Shown piece by piece: positions 48,286 through 56,855 of a DNA stretch of 64,000 nt; within the stretch, counting starts at the first letter, position 1, and each line of letters opens with the position of its first letter. The notes below the pieces were generated by a model. It was not told the origin of the DNA and did no database searches. It saw nothing but the letters and a program-made list of their open reading frames with translations. The stretch comes from Betaproteobacteria bacterium (GTDB lineage: Bacteria > Pseudomonadota > Gammaproteobacteria > Burkholderiales > SG8-39). Location of the stretch: NCBI GenBank assembly GCA_004297625.1, contig SCTY01000071.1, forward strand, positions 204,772-268,771, in the 5' to 3' direction. The translations under genes were made by a program, and so were the position numbers.

Positions 48286-48778
48286 GGTCGTAAGCCTGCT
48301 TCAGTTTCTGTATGTCGAGTTTCTTCATCTTGAGCAGCGCTTCCATGGCCCTCCGGTAGCTCCCGGACGCGGGGTCGGTGAACATCTCGATGAGCGCGCG
48401 CGGCACGACTTGCCAGGAGACGCCGTACTTGTCCTTCAGCCAGCCGCACTGCTGCGCTTTCGGATCGCCGCCTTCGGAGAGCTTTTCCCAGTAGTCGTCC
48501 ACTTCCTTCTGCGTTTCGCACATGACCTGGAACGAGATGGCTTCGTTGAACTTGAAGATCGGGCCGCCGTTGAGCGCGGTGAAGGGCTGGCCTTCGAGCT
48601 CGAACAAGACGGTCATCACCGACCCGGCCGGCCGGCCGTGCACCTCCTGCCCGGCCTTGCCGTACCGGGTGACGCGCAAGATTCTGGAATTGCTGAAAAT
48701 TCCGGTATAGAAGGCGGCCGCCTCTTCGGCCTGGCCATCGAACCACAGGCAGGGAGTGATCCTCTGAACGGCGGGCAT
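48278..48778 (-). CDS. PhnB-like VOC protein (DUF 3-demethylubiquinone methyltransferase-like)
   Basis: The 166-residue protein has ITPCLWFDGQAEEAAAFYTGIFSNSRILRVTRYG and FTALNGGPIFKFNEAISFQVMCETQKEVDDYWEKLSEGG, then QCGWLKDKYGVSWQVVPRAL. This is the PhnB/glyoxalase-fold group with no proven enzyme function. Coupled to the RibD-C gene. Confidence 0.9.
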   Translation of the reverse strand: MPAVQRITPCLWFDGQAEEAAAFYTGIFSNSRILRVTRYGKAGQEVHGRPAGSVMTVLFELEGQPFTALNGGPIFKFNEAISFQVMCETQKEVDDYWEKLSEGGDPKAQQCGWLKDKYGVSWQVVPRALIEMFTDPASGSYRRAMEALLKMKKLDIQKLKQAYDHV

Positions 48779-48844
48779 GGTGCATCTCCTGGTTGGGTAG
48801 ATACCCCTGGTCGTTCGAAGATCCCAGAAATCGACAAGCCGCGT

Positions 48845-49210
48845 CTATCGGTTGCGCGACTCGACGTGAAACCGATGGAGGATGCGGTGCGCGACCGGCG
48901 CGAGGATGACGCCGGCGACGACGATCACCACCAAGCCGCAGTAGAGCGCATACAGCCCCGCGAAGAGCTTGCCGCCGAAGCTGGCCGGGGCATTCACGGG
49001 CCCCATCCCGCCGAGCAGCATCGCCGCGTTGAGGAATGCGTCGATCCAGCTGAGGCCCTCGAACACGTGGTAGCCGGCCACGCCGATGAGAAGCGAAACC
49101 GCGATGAGCGCGAGCGCGATGGCCCCGCCGTGGGCCAGCCGGATAAGGAATCGATGCCGCGGAATTACGGGCTCACTGCAATGCTCGAACTCGGGGAACA
49201 AGCTTCTCAC
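48845..49210 (-). CDS. Small membrane protein, channel-like
   Basis: Unrecognised, about 121 residues from GTG 49210 (open to 49282). Two membrane helices (GGAIALALIAVSLLIGVAGYHVF, ALYCGLVVIVVAGVILAPVAHRIL) flank a re-entrant-like segment LSWIDAFLNAAMLLGGMGPVNAP. The arrangement resembles a two-helix pore protein but lacks the K+ filter. It follows the nucleotidyltransferase gene by 13 bases. Confidence 0.55.
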   Translation of the reverse strand: MRSLFPEFEHCSEPVIPRHRFLIRLAHGGAIALALIAVSLLIGVAGYHVFEGLSWIDAFLNAAMLLGGMGPVNAPASFGGKLFAGLYALYCGLVVIVVAGVILAPVAHRILHRFHVESRNR

Positions 49211-49223
49211 GCTGCCCGTTGCC

Positions 49224-50039
49224 TCAAGGTTGAAGCCGCAAGCGCCACTTCTGAAAGGCTTCCACCAAGTCGGGCCTGCCATATTCCCGCAGCCGCGGTT
49301 CGTGGTCCAAGAGAAATTCCCGATACAGCGGCAGAAGGCCGCGTGCGAGCGCCGCTACCGCGTTCCGGTCGGACGGCTTCGGCGGCGCGTCGCGCCACGC
49401 AAGCGCCATGCGCGCGAGACGGGACGCCGGCCGCTCCGGCCCGGCGGCGAAGTGGTTCACGGCGGCTTGGTTGCGGCCGACCGCGCCGGTTCGGGCCGTG
49501 AAGAGGAAGCGCACCGGAAAGAGGACCAGCTTGGTCAGCGTTTTCGGATCGGAGCGGGTTACCGCTTCCGGGTCTTTCAACTTTGCGATGACGTCGTCGG
49601 TGGCCAGCCGCGAGAGCGCGAATTCCGCCGCCGCGATCACGAGTTCCTCTTGCGTCGGCGCAGGGAGCGCGTCGCGTACATCGCGACCCGCAAGCAAGCG
49701 GCCGTACTGCTTGAGGTCGAGACGGTCGAGCGGCGGAAAGCGTCCGCCTTGAGACGCGCCCGACAGCGTGGCGACCGAGCCCCAGAAGACGGACAACCGA
49801 TCGGAAAACGGCTGCCTGCTCGCCGCGATCGACGAGGAGAGACCGCGGACGCGCTCGGCGTCCTGCCTCTCCAGCGGATCGCTCAGGACAAGGCCGACAT
49901 CGACGTCGCTCGCCGCGCTGAAGCCGCCGTGCGCCAGGCTTCCGAGCGCATAGGCGGCGATCAGCCGCTCGCCCCAGGCGTGCTGCGCCCTTTGCACGGC
50001 TGCAGCAAGCAGCCTTTCGCCCGACTCGATGCCGCTCAC
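49224..50039 (-). CDS. Nucleotidyltransferase-fold protein
   Basis: The 271-residue protein has the polymerase-beta-like motif ALGSLAHGGFSAASDVDVGLVLSD (Gly-Ser then Asp-x-Asp) at residues about 30-55 and a helical C-domain ending FQKWRLRLQP. GTG 50039 overlaps the deacetylase stop (GTGA) and is preferred over GTG 50090. It may transfer a nucleotide to a protein or drug. Substrate unknown. Confidence 0.8.
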   Translation of the reverse strand: MSGIESGERLLAAAVQRAQHAWGERLIAAYALGSLAHGGFSAASDVDVGLVLSDPLERQDAERVRGLSSSIAASRQPFSDRLSVFWGSVATLSGASQGGRFPPLDRLDLKQYGRLLAGRDVRDALPAPTQEELVIAAAEFALSRLATDDVIAKLKDPEAVTRSDPKTLTKLVLFPVRFLFTARTGAVGRNQAAVNHFAAGPERPASRLARMALAWRDAPPKPSDRNAVAALARGLLPLYREFLLDHEPRLREYGRPDLVEAFQKWRLRLQP

Positions 50040-50908
50040 TTGCGGGGGCTCTTCCACCAGTTGCAGATATCGGCCCCGGTAGTCAGCCACACGCCTTTCT
50101 TCTTTCTCATGTAGTCGTATACCGCCTCGAAGTACTTGATGCGATGCGGCACGCCATGAATGTACGGATGCACCGCGATCGCCATCACGCGCGGATTCCT
50201 GGAACCCTCGGCGTAGAGACGGTCGAACTGATCGCGGCAGCGCCGCACCCAAGCCTCCGATTCATGGTGCTGGATCACCATCATGGGGATGTCGTTCAGC
50301 TCGAGCGTGTAGGGCACCGAGACGAGCGGGCCGCTCGCGGTGCGGATCTCGTACGGCTGGTCGTCGTTGACCCAGTCGGACACATACTCTACGCCCGCTT
50401 CGGCGAGCAGATCGAGCGTCTCCCAGGTCTCGGTCAGCCCCGGACCGAGCCATCCCTTCGGCTTGCTTCCGGTGAACTTGCGCAGCACCTCGATCGAATC
50501 GCGGATGACCGCGCGCTGATCGCTCAGCGTATGCATCGCGCCCTGCTTCAGGCCGTGCCCCATGAACTCCCAGCCAGCGTCGCGCATCGCTTCGGCGACC
50601 CGCGGATACGAGTTGCAGACGTTAGCGTTGATCGACGCCGTCGCCGGGATCTTGCGCTTAACGAGGGCGTCGTGCAGGCGCCAGAATCCTACGCGCATGC
50701 CGTAGTCGTGCCATGCCCAGTTGGGAACGTCCGGCACCACCGTCACGCCTTGCGGCGCGGTGAGGTACTGGCGCGCCATCGGCTTCTCGATGTCCCATTC
50801 CTCGACGTTGACGATCGTCCAGACGGCGATGCGCGCGCCTTTCGGCAGGCGCCAGGGCTTGCGGTCGGCGATCGCCGAGTAATCGAAGCGCTCGTGCGGC
50901 AGCTTCAT
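50036..50908 (-). CDS. Polysaccharide deacetylase-family protein (PuuE-like)
   Basis: The 290-residue protein (ATG 50908 with strong GGGAGGAGGT) has the NodB-homology barrel: RIAVWTIVNVEEWDIE, LVKRKIPATASINANVCNSYP, GWEFMGHGLKQGAMHTLSDQ (His pair), KGWLGPGLTETWETLDLLAEAGVEYVSDWVNDDQPYEIR and AIAVHPYIHGVPHRI. It resembles cofactor-free allantoinase PuuE more than chitin deacetylases. Cytoplasmic, no signal peptide. Confidence 0.88.
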   Translation of the reverse strand: MKLPHERFDYSAIADRKPWRLPKGARIAVWTIVNVEEWDIEKPMARQYLTAPQGVTVVPDVPNWAWHDYGMRVGFWRLHDALVKRKIPATASINANVCNSYPRVAEAMRDAGWEFMGHGLKQGAMHTLSDQRAVIRDSIEVLRKFTGSKPKGWLGPGLTETWETLDLLAEAGVEYVSDWVNDDQPYEIRTASGPLVSVPYTLELNDIPMMVIQHHESEAWVRRCRDQFDRLYAEGSRNPRVMAIAVHPYIHGVPHRIKYFEAVYDYMRKKKGVWLTTGADICNWWKSPRK

Positions 50909-51032
50909 ACCTCCTCCCGTGGCCGGATTCGGCCGCAATGTTTGCGCCATTATTGACCACCGGCTTGCCATTGCGCGCTCGTCGTTTCGCCCGAGTCCCC
51001 TGCTGAAATAGTCGGCACTTCACGGGGGGCAG

Positions 51033-52166
51033 ATGTTCGAGCGCTTCATGGCATTCGTCCGTTCCAGCGGCGGATGGCTTTTGCTGGCAGCGGTTGTCGC
51101 CGCACTTGGCTATGGGCTATACCGGCACGCGCCGCTGAAGAGCGCCGGCCGCGGCGAGGTCGGCGTGCGCGCCAACCGCGTCACCGGCGACGTGACCGAA
51201 TGGCGCGAAGGCAGCGCCCTGGTTCTTCCGGGCCTGCACGAGGCGCGCGTCTTTTCGGTGCGCGACCAGGTCTACCGGCCGGTGCAGAGCTCGCGCGCCG
51301 ACGGCCCTTCGCCGTTCCAGTCGCTGGAAGGCCTGTCTCTCGGCGTCGACGTGTCGGTGCGCTACGCGCTCGACCCGGCGCGGCTGCGCGCGCTCTGGAA
51401 CACGCTGCCCGACGATCTCTCGGCGGAAGTCGTCGAGCCGGCGGTGCAGGGCGTGATCTACAAGATCTTCGCCCGCTATACCGTGCGCGAGATCTTCTCC
51501 ACCAAGCGCGCCGAGATCGTGCAGGCGATCGAGTCGGAGCTCAGGCCGCGGCTCGCGGGCGACGGCATCGCGCTGCGCGGCGTGCTCATCGGCAAGGTCG
51601 ACCTTCCCGCCGACTACCGCCGCGGCATGGAGGCGCTCCTCGCCGAGGAGCTCGCCTCCGAGAAGATGCGCTACACGCTCGAGCTGAAGGACAAGCGGGT
51701 GAAGGAGACCGCGCTCGACGCCGAAGCCGAGAAGGTGCGGCGCGAGTCGCGCGCCGAAGCCGGCGCCCGCGAGCAGCTGATCGCCGCGCGCGCGCAGGAA
51801 GAGGCGATGAAGCACGTGCTGCCCTTCAAGCAGCGCCAGGTCGAGCAGAGGAAGCTCGAGGCCGAAGCCGAGCGGATCGCCCACGTCCGCAGGGCCGAGG
51901 GCGCCGCCGAAGCGCGCAAGATCGAGGCGAGCGCCGAGGCCGAAGCGCGGCAGAAGCTCGCCGCGGCGGAAGCCTACCGGCTCGAGAGAATCGGCAAGGT
52001 CAACGCCGAGCAGATGGCGCGCGAAGGCGCGCTCGTCACCAAGCATCCGCTCCTCATCCAGAAGGCGCTCGCCGACAAGCTCTCCGACAAGATCCAGGTG
52101 ATCATTGCGCCGCCGCCGGCGGAGGGCGGCTTCATCGGCGGCCGGCTCCTCGGGACGCAGAAATGA
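51033..52166 (+). CDS. SPFH/band-7 domain membrane protein
   Basis: The 377-residue protein has one N-terminal anchor (WLLLAAVVAALGYGLY) and a prohibitin-like SPFH domain (EVGVRANRVTGDVTEWREGSALVLPGLHEARVFSVRDQVYRP to IALRGVLIGKVDLPADYRRG). A long Ala/Glu/Arg-rich coiled coil follows (about 215-330). It likely forms an oligomeric scaffold in the membrane. Coupled by ATGA to the next gene. Confidence 0.9.
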   Translation: MFERFMAFVRSSGGWLLLAAVVAALGYGLYRHAPLKSAGRGEVGVRANRVTGDVTEWREGSALVLPGLHEARVFSVRDQVYRPVQSSRADGPSPFQSLEGLSLGVDVSVRYALDPARLRALWNTLPDDLSAEVVEPAVQGVIYKIFARYTVREIFSTKRAEIVQAIESELRPRLAGDGIALRGVLIGKVDLPADYRRGMEALLAEELASEKMRYTLELKDKRVKETALDAEAEKVRRESRAEAGAREQLIAARAQEEAMKHVLPFKQRQVEQRKLEAEAERIAHVRRAEGAAEARKIEASAEAEARQKLAAAEAYRLERIGKVNAEQMAREGALVTKHPLLIQKALADKLSDKIQVIIAPPPAEGGFIGGRLLGTQK

Positions 52167-53584
52167 AGCGCGCCGCCCTCATCGCCGGCTTCGCAGCGAT
52201 CTTCGCCTCGGCCGCAGCGCCGGCCGCCGACCTTGCCATCGTCCTGCAGGACGAAGTCGCCCTGCGCCCCGCGCCGCGCAACGGCTCGCGACCGAACGCT
52301 CTTCTATGGCAAGGTGAAATAGTAGAGGTGCGGGGCGAGCGGCTGGAGTATCTCCAGGTCTACGACTACCGGCGCGAGCGCGGCGGGTACGTGCGCGCAA
52401 GCCAGGTGCGCCGCACCGTGCTCGAGCCGCGCGAGGCGCCGGAATTCCTCGCCGTGCTGCGCTTCCTGCGCGACGTGCCGGGCAACGAAGCGCTCGGCAT
52501 CGGCTTCGCGGCCGCTTATATAGAAGCCGCGCCCGCCGACGTCCTGAACGGCGCGGCGGGCATCGAAGCGCTCGACGCTCTCGGCACGCTCGCCGAGCGC
52601 CTCGCGCGCGCCGCGTCGGCCGGCGCCTCGCAGAAGGCTGCGCAGGCCGCGCTCGCGGCACATCTCGACGTCGCCGCGCGCCACGGCGTGCAGCTCGTGA
52701 GCGTCGAGCGCGACGGGCGCATGCGCGTCTGCTACGACGGCATGGCCTTCCGGCGCGTGCTGCTGAGGGCTTCGGACCAGGAGCAGCGCGCCCGCGCCGC
52801 GCTCGCTCTCACGCGCCGGGATTGCATAAGCAAATATGATGCATGGCACGCCGAGGTCCTCGACAAGGTCGATGAATCGCGCCTTCCGCCGATCCCGAAA
52901 AACCGCGTCCTCATGCGCCGCGCCGCGGTGTGGTCGAGCCTCGCCTACCAGCGCGCCCGTCAGGGCGAAGACGCCGCCTCCGCCGCAGAGCGCGCGCTCG
53001 ATGCCCTCGCGGGCATCAACAAATCCGACCTCACCGAAGCCGACCTCGCCCTCTACACCGACGCCGCCATCCGCGTCAGCGCCTCGCGTTGGGCCGCCGT
53101 GCCATCGCGCGACACCCCTCGCATCACCGCCACCACCGAAGAAACGGGCGAAACCTGCGTGACGCTCAGCGACGCCAAGAAGAAACCGCTCGCGAAGCGC
53201 TGCACCTATGGACTCGTCTGGACGGCATCGGCCACGCTGAACCGCGAAGCCACCGCGCTCGCCCTCGCCGTGCAGCAGTCAGACTCGTGGCTCGAGCTAT
53301 GGATTTTCCATAAGGCAAAGGCCGGCTGGACCGTGCGCGTCCTGGCTCCAGCCTCGATCACACCGAACGTCGGCTACGCCGAGCTCGCCGGCTGGGTTCC
53401 CGGCGGCCGTCAATTCCTCGTCGCTCGGGAAGCGATCGGGGAGGGCAAGAAGATCCGCCGCTTCGAGCAGCTACGCCTCGATACGCTCGCGCCCGTGGTC
53501 CATGCGGGTCAGCCCGCAGCGCTCGTCGCATTCCGGCGCTGGCAGGACCCTTCGTGGAAAGGACTGACGCTTAGCTTGCGTTAG
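52163..53584 (+). CDS. Secreted protein with SH3-like N-terminal domain, unknown function
   Basis: Unrecognised 473-residue protein with a signal peptide (MKRAALIAGFAAIFASAAAPA). After it, ADLAIVLQDEVALRPAPRNGSRPNALLWQGEIVEVRGERLEYLQVYDYRRERGGYVRASQVRRT is a bacterial SH3-like fold. A helical middle and a WD-like beta C-terminal third follow. It is translationally coupled to the SPFH gene, so it may act with that scaffold in the periplasm. Confidence 0.75.
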   Translation: MKRAALIAGFAAIFASAAAPAADLAIVLQDEVALRPAPRNGSRPNALLWQGEIVEVRGERLEYLQVYDYRRERGGYVRASQVRRTVLEPREAPEFLAVLRFLRDVPGNEALGIGFAAAYIEAAPADVLNGAAGIEALDALGTLAERLARAASAGASQKAAQAALAAHLDVAARHGVQLVSVERDGRMRVCYDGMAFRRVLLRASDQEQRARAALALTRRDCISKYDAWHAEVLDKVDESRLPPIPKNRVLMRRAAVWSSLAYQRARQGEDAASAAERALDALAGINKSDLTEADLALYTDAAIRVSASRWAAVPSRDTPRITATTEETGETCVTLSDAKKKPLAKRCTYGLVWTASATLNREATALALAVQQSDSWLELWIFHKAKAGWTVRVLAPASITPNVGYAELAGWVPGGRQFLVAREAIGEGKKIRRFEQLRLDTLAPVVHAGQPAALVAFRRWQDPSWKGLTLSLR

Positions 53585-53596
53585 CCCGCGCATGCG

Positions 53597-53764
53597 TCAC
53601 AGTCGAGGCTCACGACTTCGGCTGCTATGCCAGAGCGCCAGAACTTCCAGCGCTCCGCGTGAAACGCGATAGTAAAGGCAGTAGTGGATTCGGCTGAGAG
53701 TCAGCCGACGGATGCCCCTGGTCTTCGCATTACGGGCCGGAACGCCGAGACCGGGCTGGGTCAA
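53597..53764 (-). pseudogene. Remnant of a RelE/ParE-type toxin gene
   Basis: Read on the minus strand, the 55 codons from TTG 53764 end with GIRRLTLSRIHYCLYYRVS and EVLALWHSSRSREPRL, which strongly resemble the C-terminal half of ParE/RelE toxins. A proper N-terminal half and start are missing, although the adjacent upstream frame (53765-53880) is open in another phase. No antitoxin is beside it. The rest of the 419 bases between 53585 and 54003 holds nothing else I can support. Confidence 0.45.
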
Positions 53765-53972
53765 ATCTCCGGCGCTGAAGGGCTTAAGGAGGAACGCGGC
53801 GGCGGAGAACCAGTGAGTCTCTCGACGTTGTCGAAGCCGGGGTGCTTCTCCTCGACGCGCGCGTCATTCCAACGAGGGCCTAGAAAAGACCGCCCGCACT
53901 GTACGGCTCTTACGTTTTGCCCGTAAAAACAAGCGGCTACCCCATTTGGACCACCGTTTATTAAAATATGCA

Positions 53973-53990
53973 TGTTCTCTTAAGAGTACA
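53973..53990. promoter_or_regulatory. Candidate operator upstream of the XRE gene
   Basis: TGTTCTCTTAAGAGTACA: the central CTCTTAAGAG is a perfect palindrome and the outer TGT/ACA also match. It lies 13 bases before the preferred ATG 54004 within a short A+T-rich stretch (TTTATTAAAATATG) that could hold the promoter. Confidence 0.55.
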
Positions 53991-54003
53991 TAGGGGCGCA
54001 GCC

Positions 54004-54513
54004 ATGTTGGCGGAACAGTGCGGAAAGCTGATCAAGGAGGCGCGCGTACGAAAGGGCTTGAAGCAGGAGGAGTTGGCGAACAAGGCCCGAGTGTCGCGTG
54101 CCATCCTGTCCAGGCTCGAGCAGGGAAAGCCGAAGGCGGTGCAGTCCGACACGCTGGACAGGCTTCTCGCTGCGCTCGAAGTAAAGCCGCAGATTGGTGA
54201 GTCGAGCCACGATCTCCCGCGCAGGATGGCGCGCCTCGAGCAGGAACTCAAACGTCGCGAGCAAAGGGAGCGACACCTGCGCCTTGCGATCAGTCTCGCC
54301 GACGACGAAGCGGCGGCCGCAAAGAAGATCGCCAAAGCCCGCCAGCGCGTGGAGCTCTGGCGCAGCAAACGGTCCTGCAGCCCGTTCTATATCGATCGTT
54401 GGTCCCGGCTCCTGGCGCTGCCGCCTCGGAAACTCGCGAAGAAGATGTGCTCGCTCGGCGAGTGGGAGGACGCAATGTTCCAGAACTCCCCTTGGTCGTG
54501 GGCATGGACCTGA
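54004..54513 (+). CDS. XRE-family helix-turn-helix regulator
   Basis: The 169-residue protein has an N-terminal Cro/CI-type HTH (LIKEARVRKGLKQEELANKARVSRAILSRLEQGK) and a longer charged helical part ending FYIDRWSRLLALPPRKLAKKMCSLGEWEDAMFQNSPWSW. ATG 54004 has AGGGG seven bases upstream; ATG 53968 would run through the palindrome. It overlaps the nucleotidyltransferase gene by ten bases. The pair looks like an antitoxin/regulator plus effector module. Confidence 0.85.
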   Translation: MLAEQCGKLIKEARVRKGLKQEELANKARVSRAILSRLEQGKPKAVQSDTLDRLLAALEVKPQIGESSHDLPRRMARLEQELKRREQRERHLRLAISLADDEAAAAKKIAKARQRVELWRSKRSCSPFYIDRWSRLLALPPRKLAKKMCSLGEWEDAMFQNSPWSWAWT

Positions 54514-55046
54514 GCCACTTGCAGGTGTTGTTCGGCCGTGCCAAGGCCCTGACAGGGCATAAAGAGTTCGTGGTTCTCGGAAGCCTGTCCGTTCTCGGGA
54601 TCGTGCAGAGGTCTTCGGCGATCCCCGCGCGCATGCTCATGTCAATCGACGTCGACTGCTATACGCGAGCCGATCCGCGCAGGATCTTCGAGCTGAAAGA
54701 AAAGCTCGGCCAAGGCAGCAAGTTCGAGGAGGAGCACGGCTACTACCTCGACCCTGTATCGCCGCAGCTTCCCACGCTGCCCGATCAGTGGGAGTACCGC
54801 CTAATTCCGGTCCCGCTGGAAGAAGGCCTTGTTGTCTACTTCCTCGACCCGAACGATGCCGCCGTGTCGAAATACGCGCGCTGCGACGTGAGAGACAGGG
54901 AATGGATCCGGGCGGGGCTGGAAGCCGGGCTTCTTTCCGCGCCGATCATCGAAAGCCGGTTTCGGCAAACTCCTTTTCTCGATGATGCCGAGCGAGAGCG
55001 CGCACGCAAGGCCCTGGAGGAAGATCGTAAAGCCGCCGCTCGCTAG
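54504..55046 (+). CDS. DUF6036-like nucleotidyltransferase
   Basis: The 180-residue protein has VVLGSLSVLGIVQ then SIDVDCYTR, the Gly-Ser and Asp-x-Asp hallmarks of the nucleotidyltransferase fold, and a conserved LEEGLVVYFLDPNDAAVSKYARCDVRDREWIRAGLEAGLL segment typical of DUF6036 proteins (from memory). By analogy with AbiE/MenT-like systems it could be a toxin that blocks tRNA or another target, regulated by the preceding XRE protein. Confidence 0.75.
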   Translation: MDLSHLQVLFGRAKALTGHKEFVVLGSLSVLGIVQRSSAIPARMLMSIDVDCYTRADPRRIFELKEKLGQGSKFEEEHGYYLDPVSPQLPTLPDQWEYRLIPVPLEEGLVVYFLDPNDAAVSKYARCDVRDREWIRAGLEAGLLSAPIIESRFRQTPFLDDAERERARKALEEDRKAAAR

Positions 55047-55052
55047 GAGTGG

Positions 55053-55832
55053 CTAGCCAGGTTTCAACGCACGCATGGCGCGGAGCGCGCCCCGGATTTC
55101 GTGGCGCACCGCCGCGAACGCGGGCGAATCCTGCACGTCGAGCGAGAGCCGGGGCCGCGGGAGCGGGACGTCGATCACGCGCGCGACGCGGCCCGGGTGC
55201 GGCTCGAGGAGCACGATGCGATCGGAGAGAAAAACCGCCTCGTCGATGCTGTGAGTGACGAAAAGAACGGTCTTGCGCGTCTCCGCCCAGATGCGCAGCA
55301 GCTCCTCCTGGAGCTGCTCCCGGGTCTGCGCGTCGATGGCGCCGAAGGGCTCGTCCATCAGGAGAATCTTCGGGTCGCGGGCGAGGGCGCGCGCGATGCC
55401 GACGCGCTGCTGCATGCCGCCCGAGATCTCGTGCGGGAAGTAGCGCTCGAATCCCTTCAGGCCCACGAGTTCGATGTACTGGCCCGCCCGCACGGCGCGC
55501 GCCGGCGCGTCCATGTCGAGCACCTCGAGGCCGAATTCGACGTTCGCCTGGACCGTGCGCCAGGGCAGGAGCCCCGAGTTCTGGAACACCATGCAGCGGT
55601 CCGGGCCGGGGCCCGCGACGCGCCGGCCGTCGACGTGGATCTCGCCCGAATCCGGCGGCACGAGCCCCACCAGAATGCGGATCAGCGTCGTCTTGCCGCA
55701 GCCGCTCGGGCCGAGGACGGAAACGAACTCGTGGTCGCGCACGGCGAAGCTGATGCCGTCCAGCACGAGCAGCCGGCCGTGCTCCCCGCGCGAGCGGGCG
55801 AACGACTTGCTTACGCCGTCGACGACGAGCAT
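55053..55832 (-). CDS. ABC transporter ATPase, SsuB/TauB type
   Basis: The 259-residue ATPase has Walker A LGPSGCGKTTLIRI, CMVFQNSGLLPWRTVQANVEFG, signature ISGGMQQRVGIARALA, Walker B ILLMDEPFGAID and VTHSIDEAVFLSDRIVLL. With the binding protein and permease encoded upstream it forms an importer of the nitrate/sulfonate/taurine class. Confidence 0.93.
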   Translation of the reverse strand: MLVVDGVSKSFARSRGEHGRLLVLDGISFAVRDHEFVSVLGPSGCGKTTLIRILVGLVPPDSGEIHVDGRRVAGPGPDRCMVFQNSGLLPWRTVQANVEFGLEVLDMDAPARAVRAGQYIELVGLKGFERYFPHEISGGMQQRVGIARALARDPKILLMDEPFGAIDAQTREQLQEELLRIWAETRKTVLFVTHSIDEAVFLSDRIVLLEPHPGRVARVIDVPLPRPRLSLDVQDSPAFAAVRHEIRGALRAMRALKPG

Positions 55833-55844
55833 CGGCCGGACCGC

Positions 55845-56828
55845 CTACTGGCGGCCGAGGTCCTTCAGCGCGGCGTCGACAAACTCGGTGTCGACGACCT
55901 TTTCGAAGGCGATCGGGCTCTTCATCTGGCCGGTTTCGAGGCCGAGCTTCACGGTGGCGTCGAAGCCTTTCCGGTCGAGCCCGCCGTTCACGCCCCATAC
56001 GCCGGCGCTGCGGTACGCGTCGTAGGCGGCGGCCACGGCCTTGGGATCTTTGCCGATCAGCTCCTCGCCGAGCTTGATCATGGCATCGCGGTTGTGCACA
56101 GCGAAGCGCACCGCCTCGATGATCGACTTCGTCCATCGCAGGGCGACGTCGTGGTTGTTTTTCAGCCACTCGGTGCGCGCGGTGTGCCAGACGAGCGGCA
56201 CGCCTTTCAGGTAGTCGCCGGTGCTGCCTACGACGTGGAAGCGCTGTGGGTTCGATTGCGCCACCTGGATGGCGCGCTCCTTGTGCAGCAGGGTCGCGTC
56301 GACCTGCCCGGCGATGAGCGCCTTCTGCCGCGCGCTGTTGCCGCCGATCGCGAGCCAGTTGACCTTGTTCGCGTCGACGCCGAGCTGCGTCAGGATGACC
56401 TTGGGAAAGGTCTGCGAGATGGCGCCGGGCTCGGACACGGCGAAATTCTTGCCGACGAGGTCCTTCCAGTCCTTGATGCTCGTGGTGGCCACGAGCATGT
56501 GCGGCTGCTCGGGCACCGGGGTGACGAAGGCCCTGACATCCGCGCCCTTCTGTACGGCGTTGATGACGACGTAGGAGCCGACGGTGGCGATATCGAGGTC
56601 CCCGGCGAGCAGCGCCCGCAGGATGAGGACATCGCCTTTCAGCTCCACGAGCTTCACGTCGAGACCGTTCTTGCGGAAGATGCCCTGCTGCACGCCGATG
56701 ATCTGCGCGCTCTCGACGAAGCTCTTCGGCGTCATGCCGAAGCGGATCGGGGTGAGCTGCGCCGAAGCGGCCGCCGGCAAGAGAAGCACGCTCGCTGCGA
56801 CAACGGCAAACCAGTTCCTCATCCTCAT
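55845..56828 (-). CDS. ABC transporter substrate-binding protein, NMT1/SsuA type
   Basis: The 327-residue protein has a signal peptide (NWFAVVAASVLLLPAAASA) and FVESAQIIGVQQGIFRKNGLDVKLVELKGDVLILRALLAGDLDIATVGSYVVINAVQKGADVRAF, the SsuA/THI5 pattern. Ligand unknown. It precedes the ATPase by 12 bases and follows the permease by 27. Confidence 0.92.
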   Translation of the reverse strand: MRMRNWFAVVAASVLLLPAAASAQLTPIRFGMTPKSFVESAQIIGVQQGIFRKNGLDVKLVELKGDVLILRALLAGDLDIATVGSYVVINAVQKGADVRAFVTPVPEQPHMLVATTSIKDWKDLVGKNFAVSEPGAISQTFPKVILTQLGVDANKVNWLAIGGNSARQKALIAGQVDATLLHKERAIQVAQSNPQRFHVVGSTGDYLKGVPLVWHTARTEWLKNNHDVALRWTKSIIEAVRFAVHNRDAMIKLGEELIGKDPKAVAAAYDAYRSAGVWGVNGGLDRKGFDATVKLGLETGQMKSPIAFEKVVDTEFVDAALKDLGRQ

Positions 56829-56855
56829 AGGTCCTCCCTCCTCGAAGTTGCGGTT

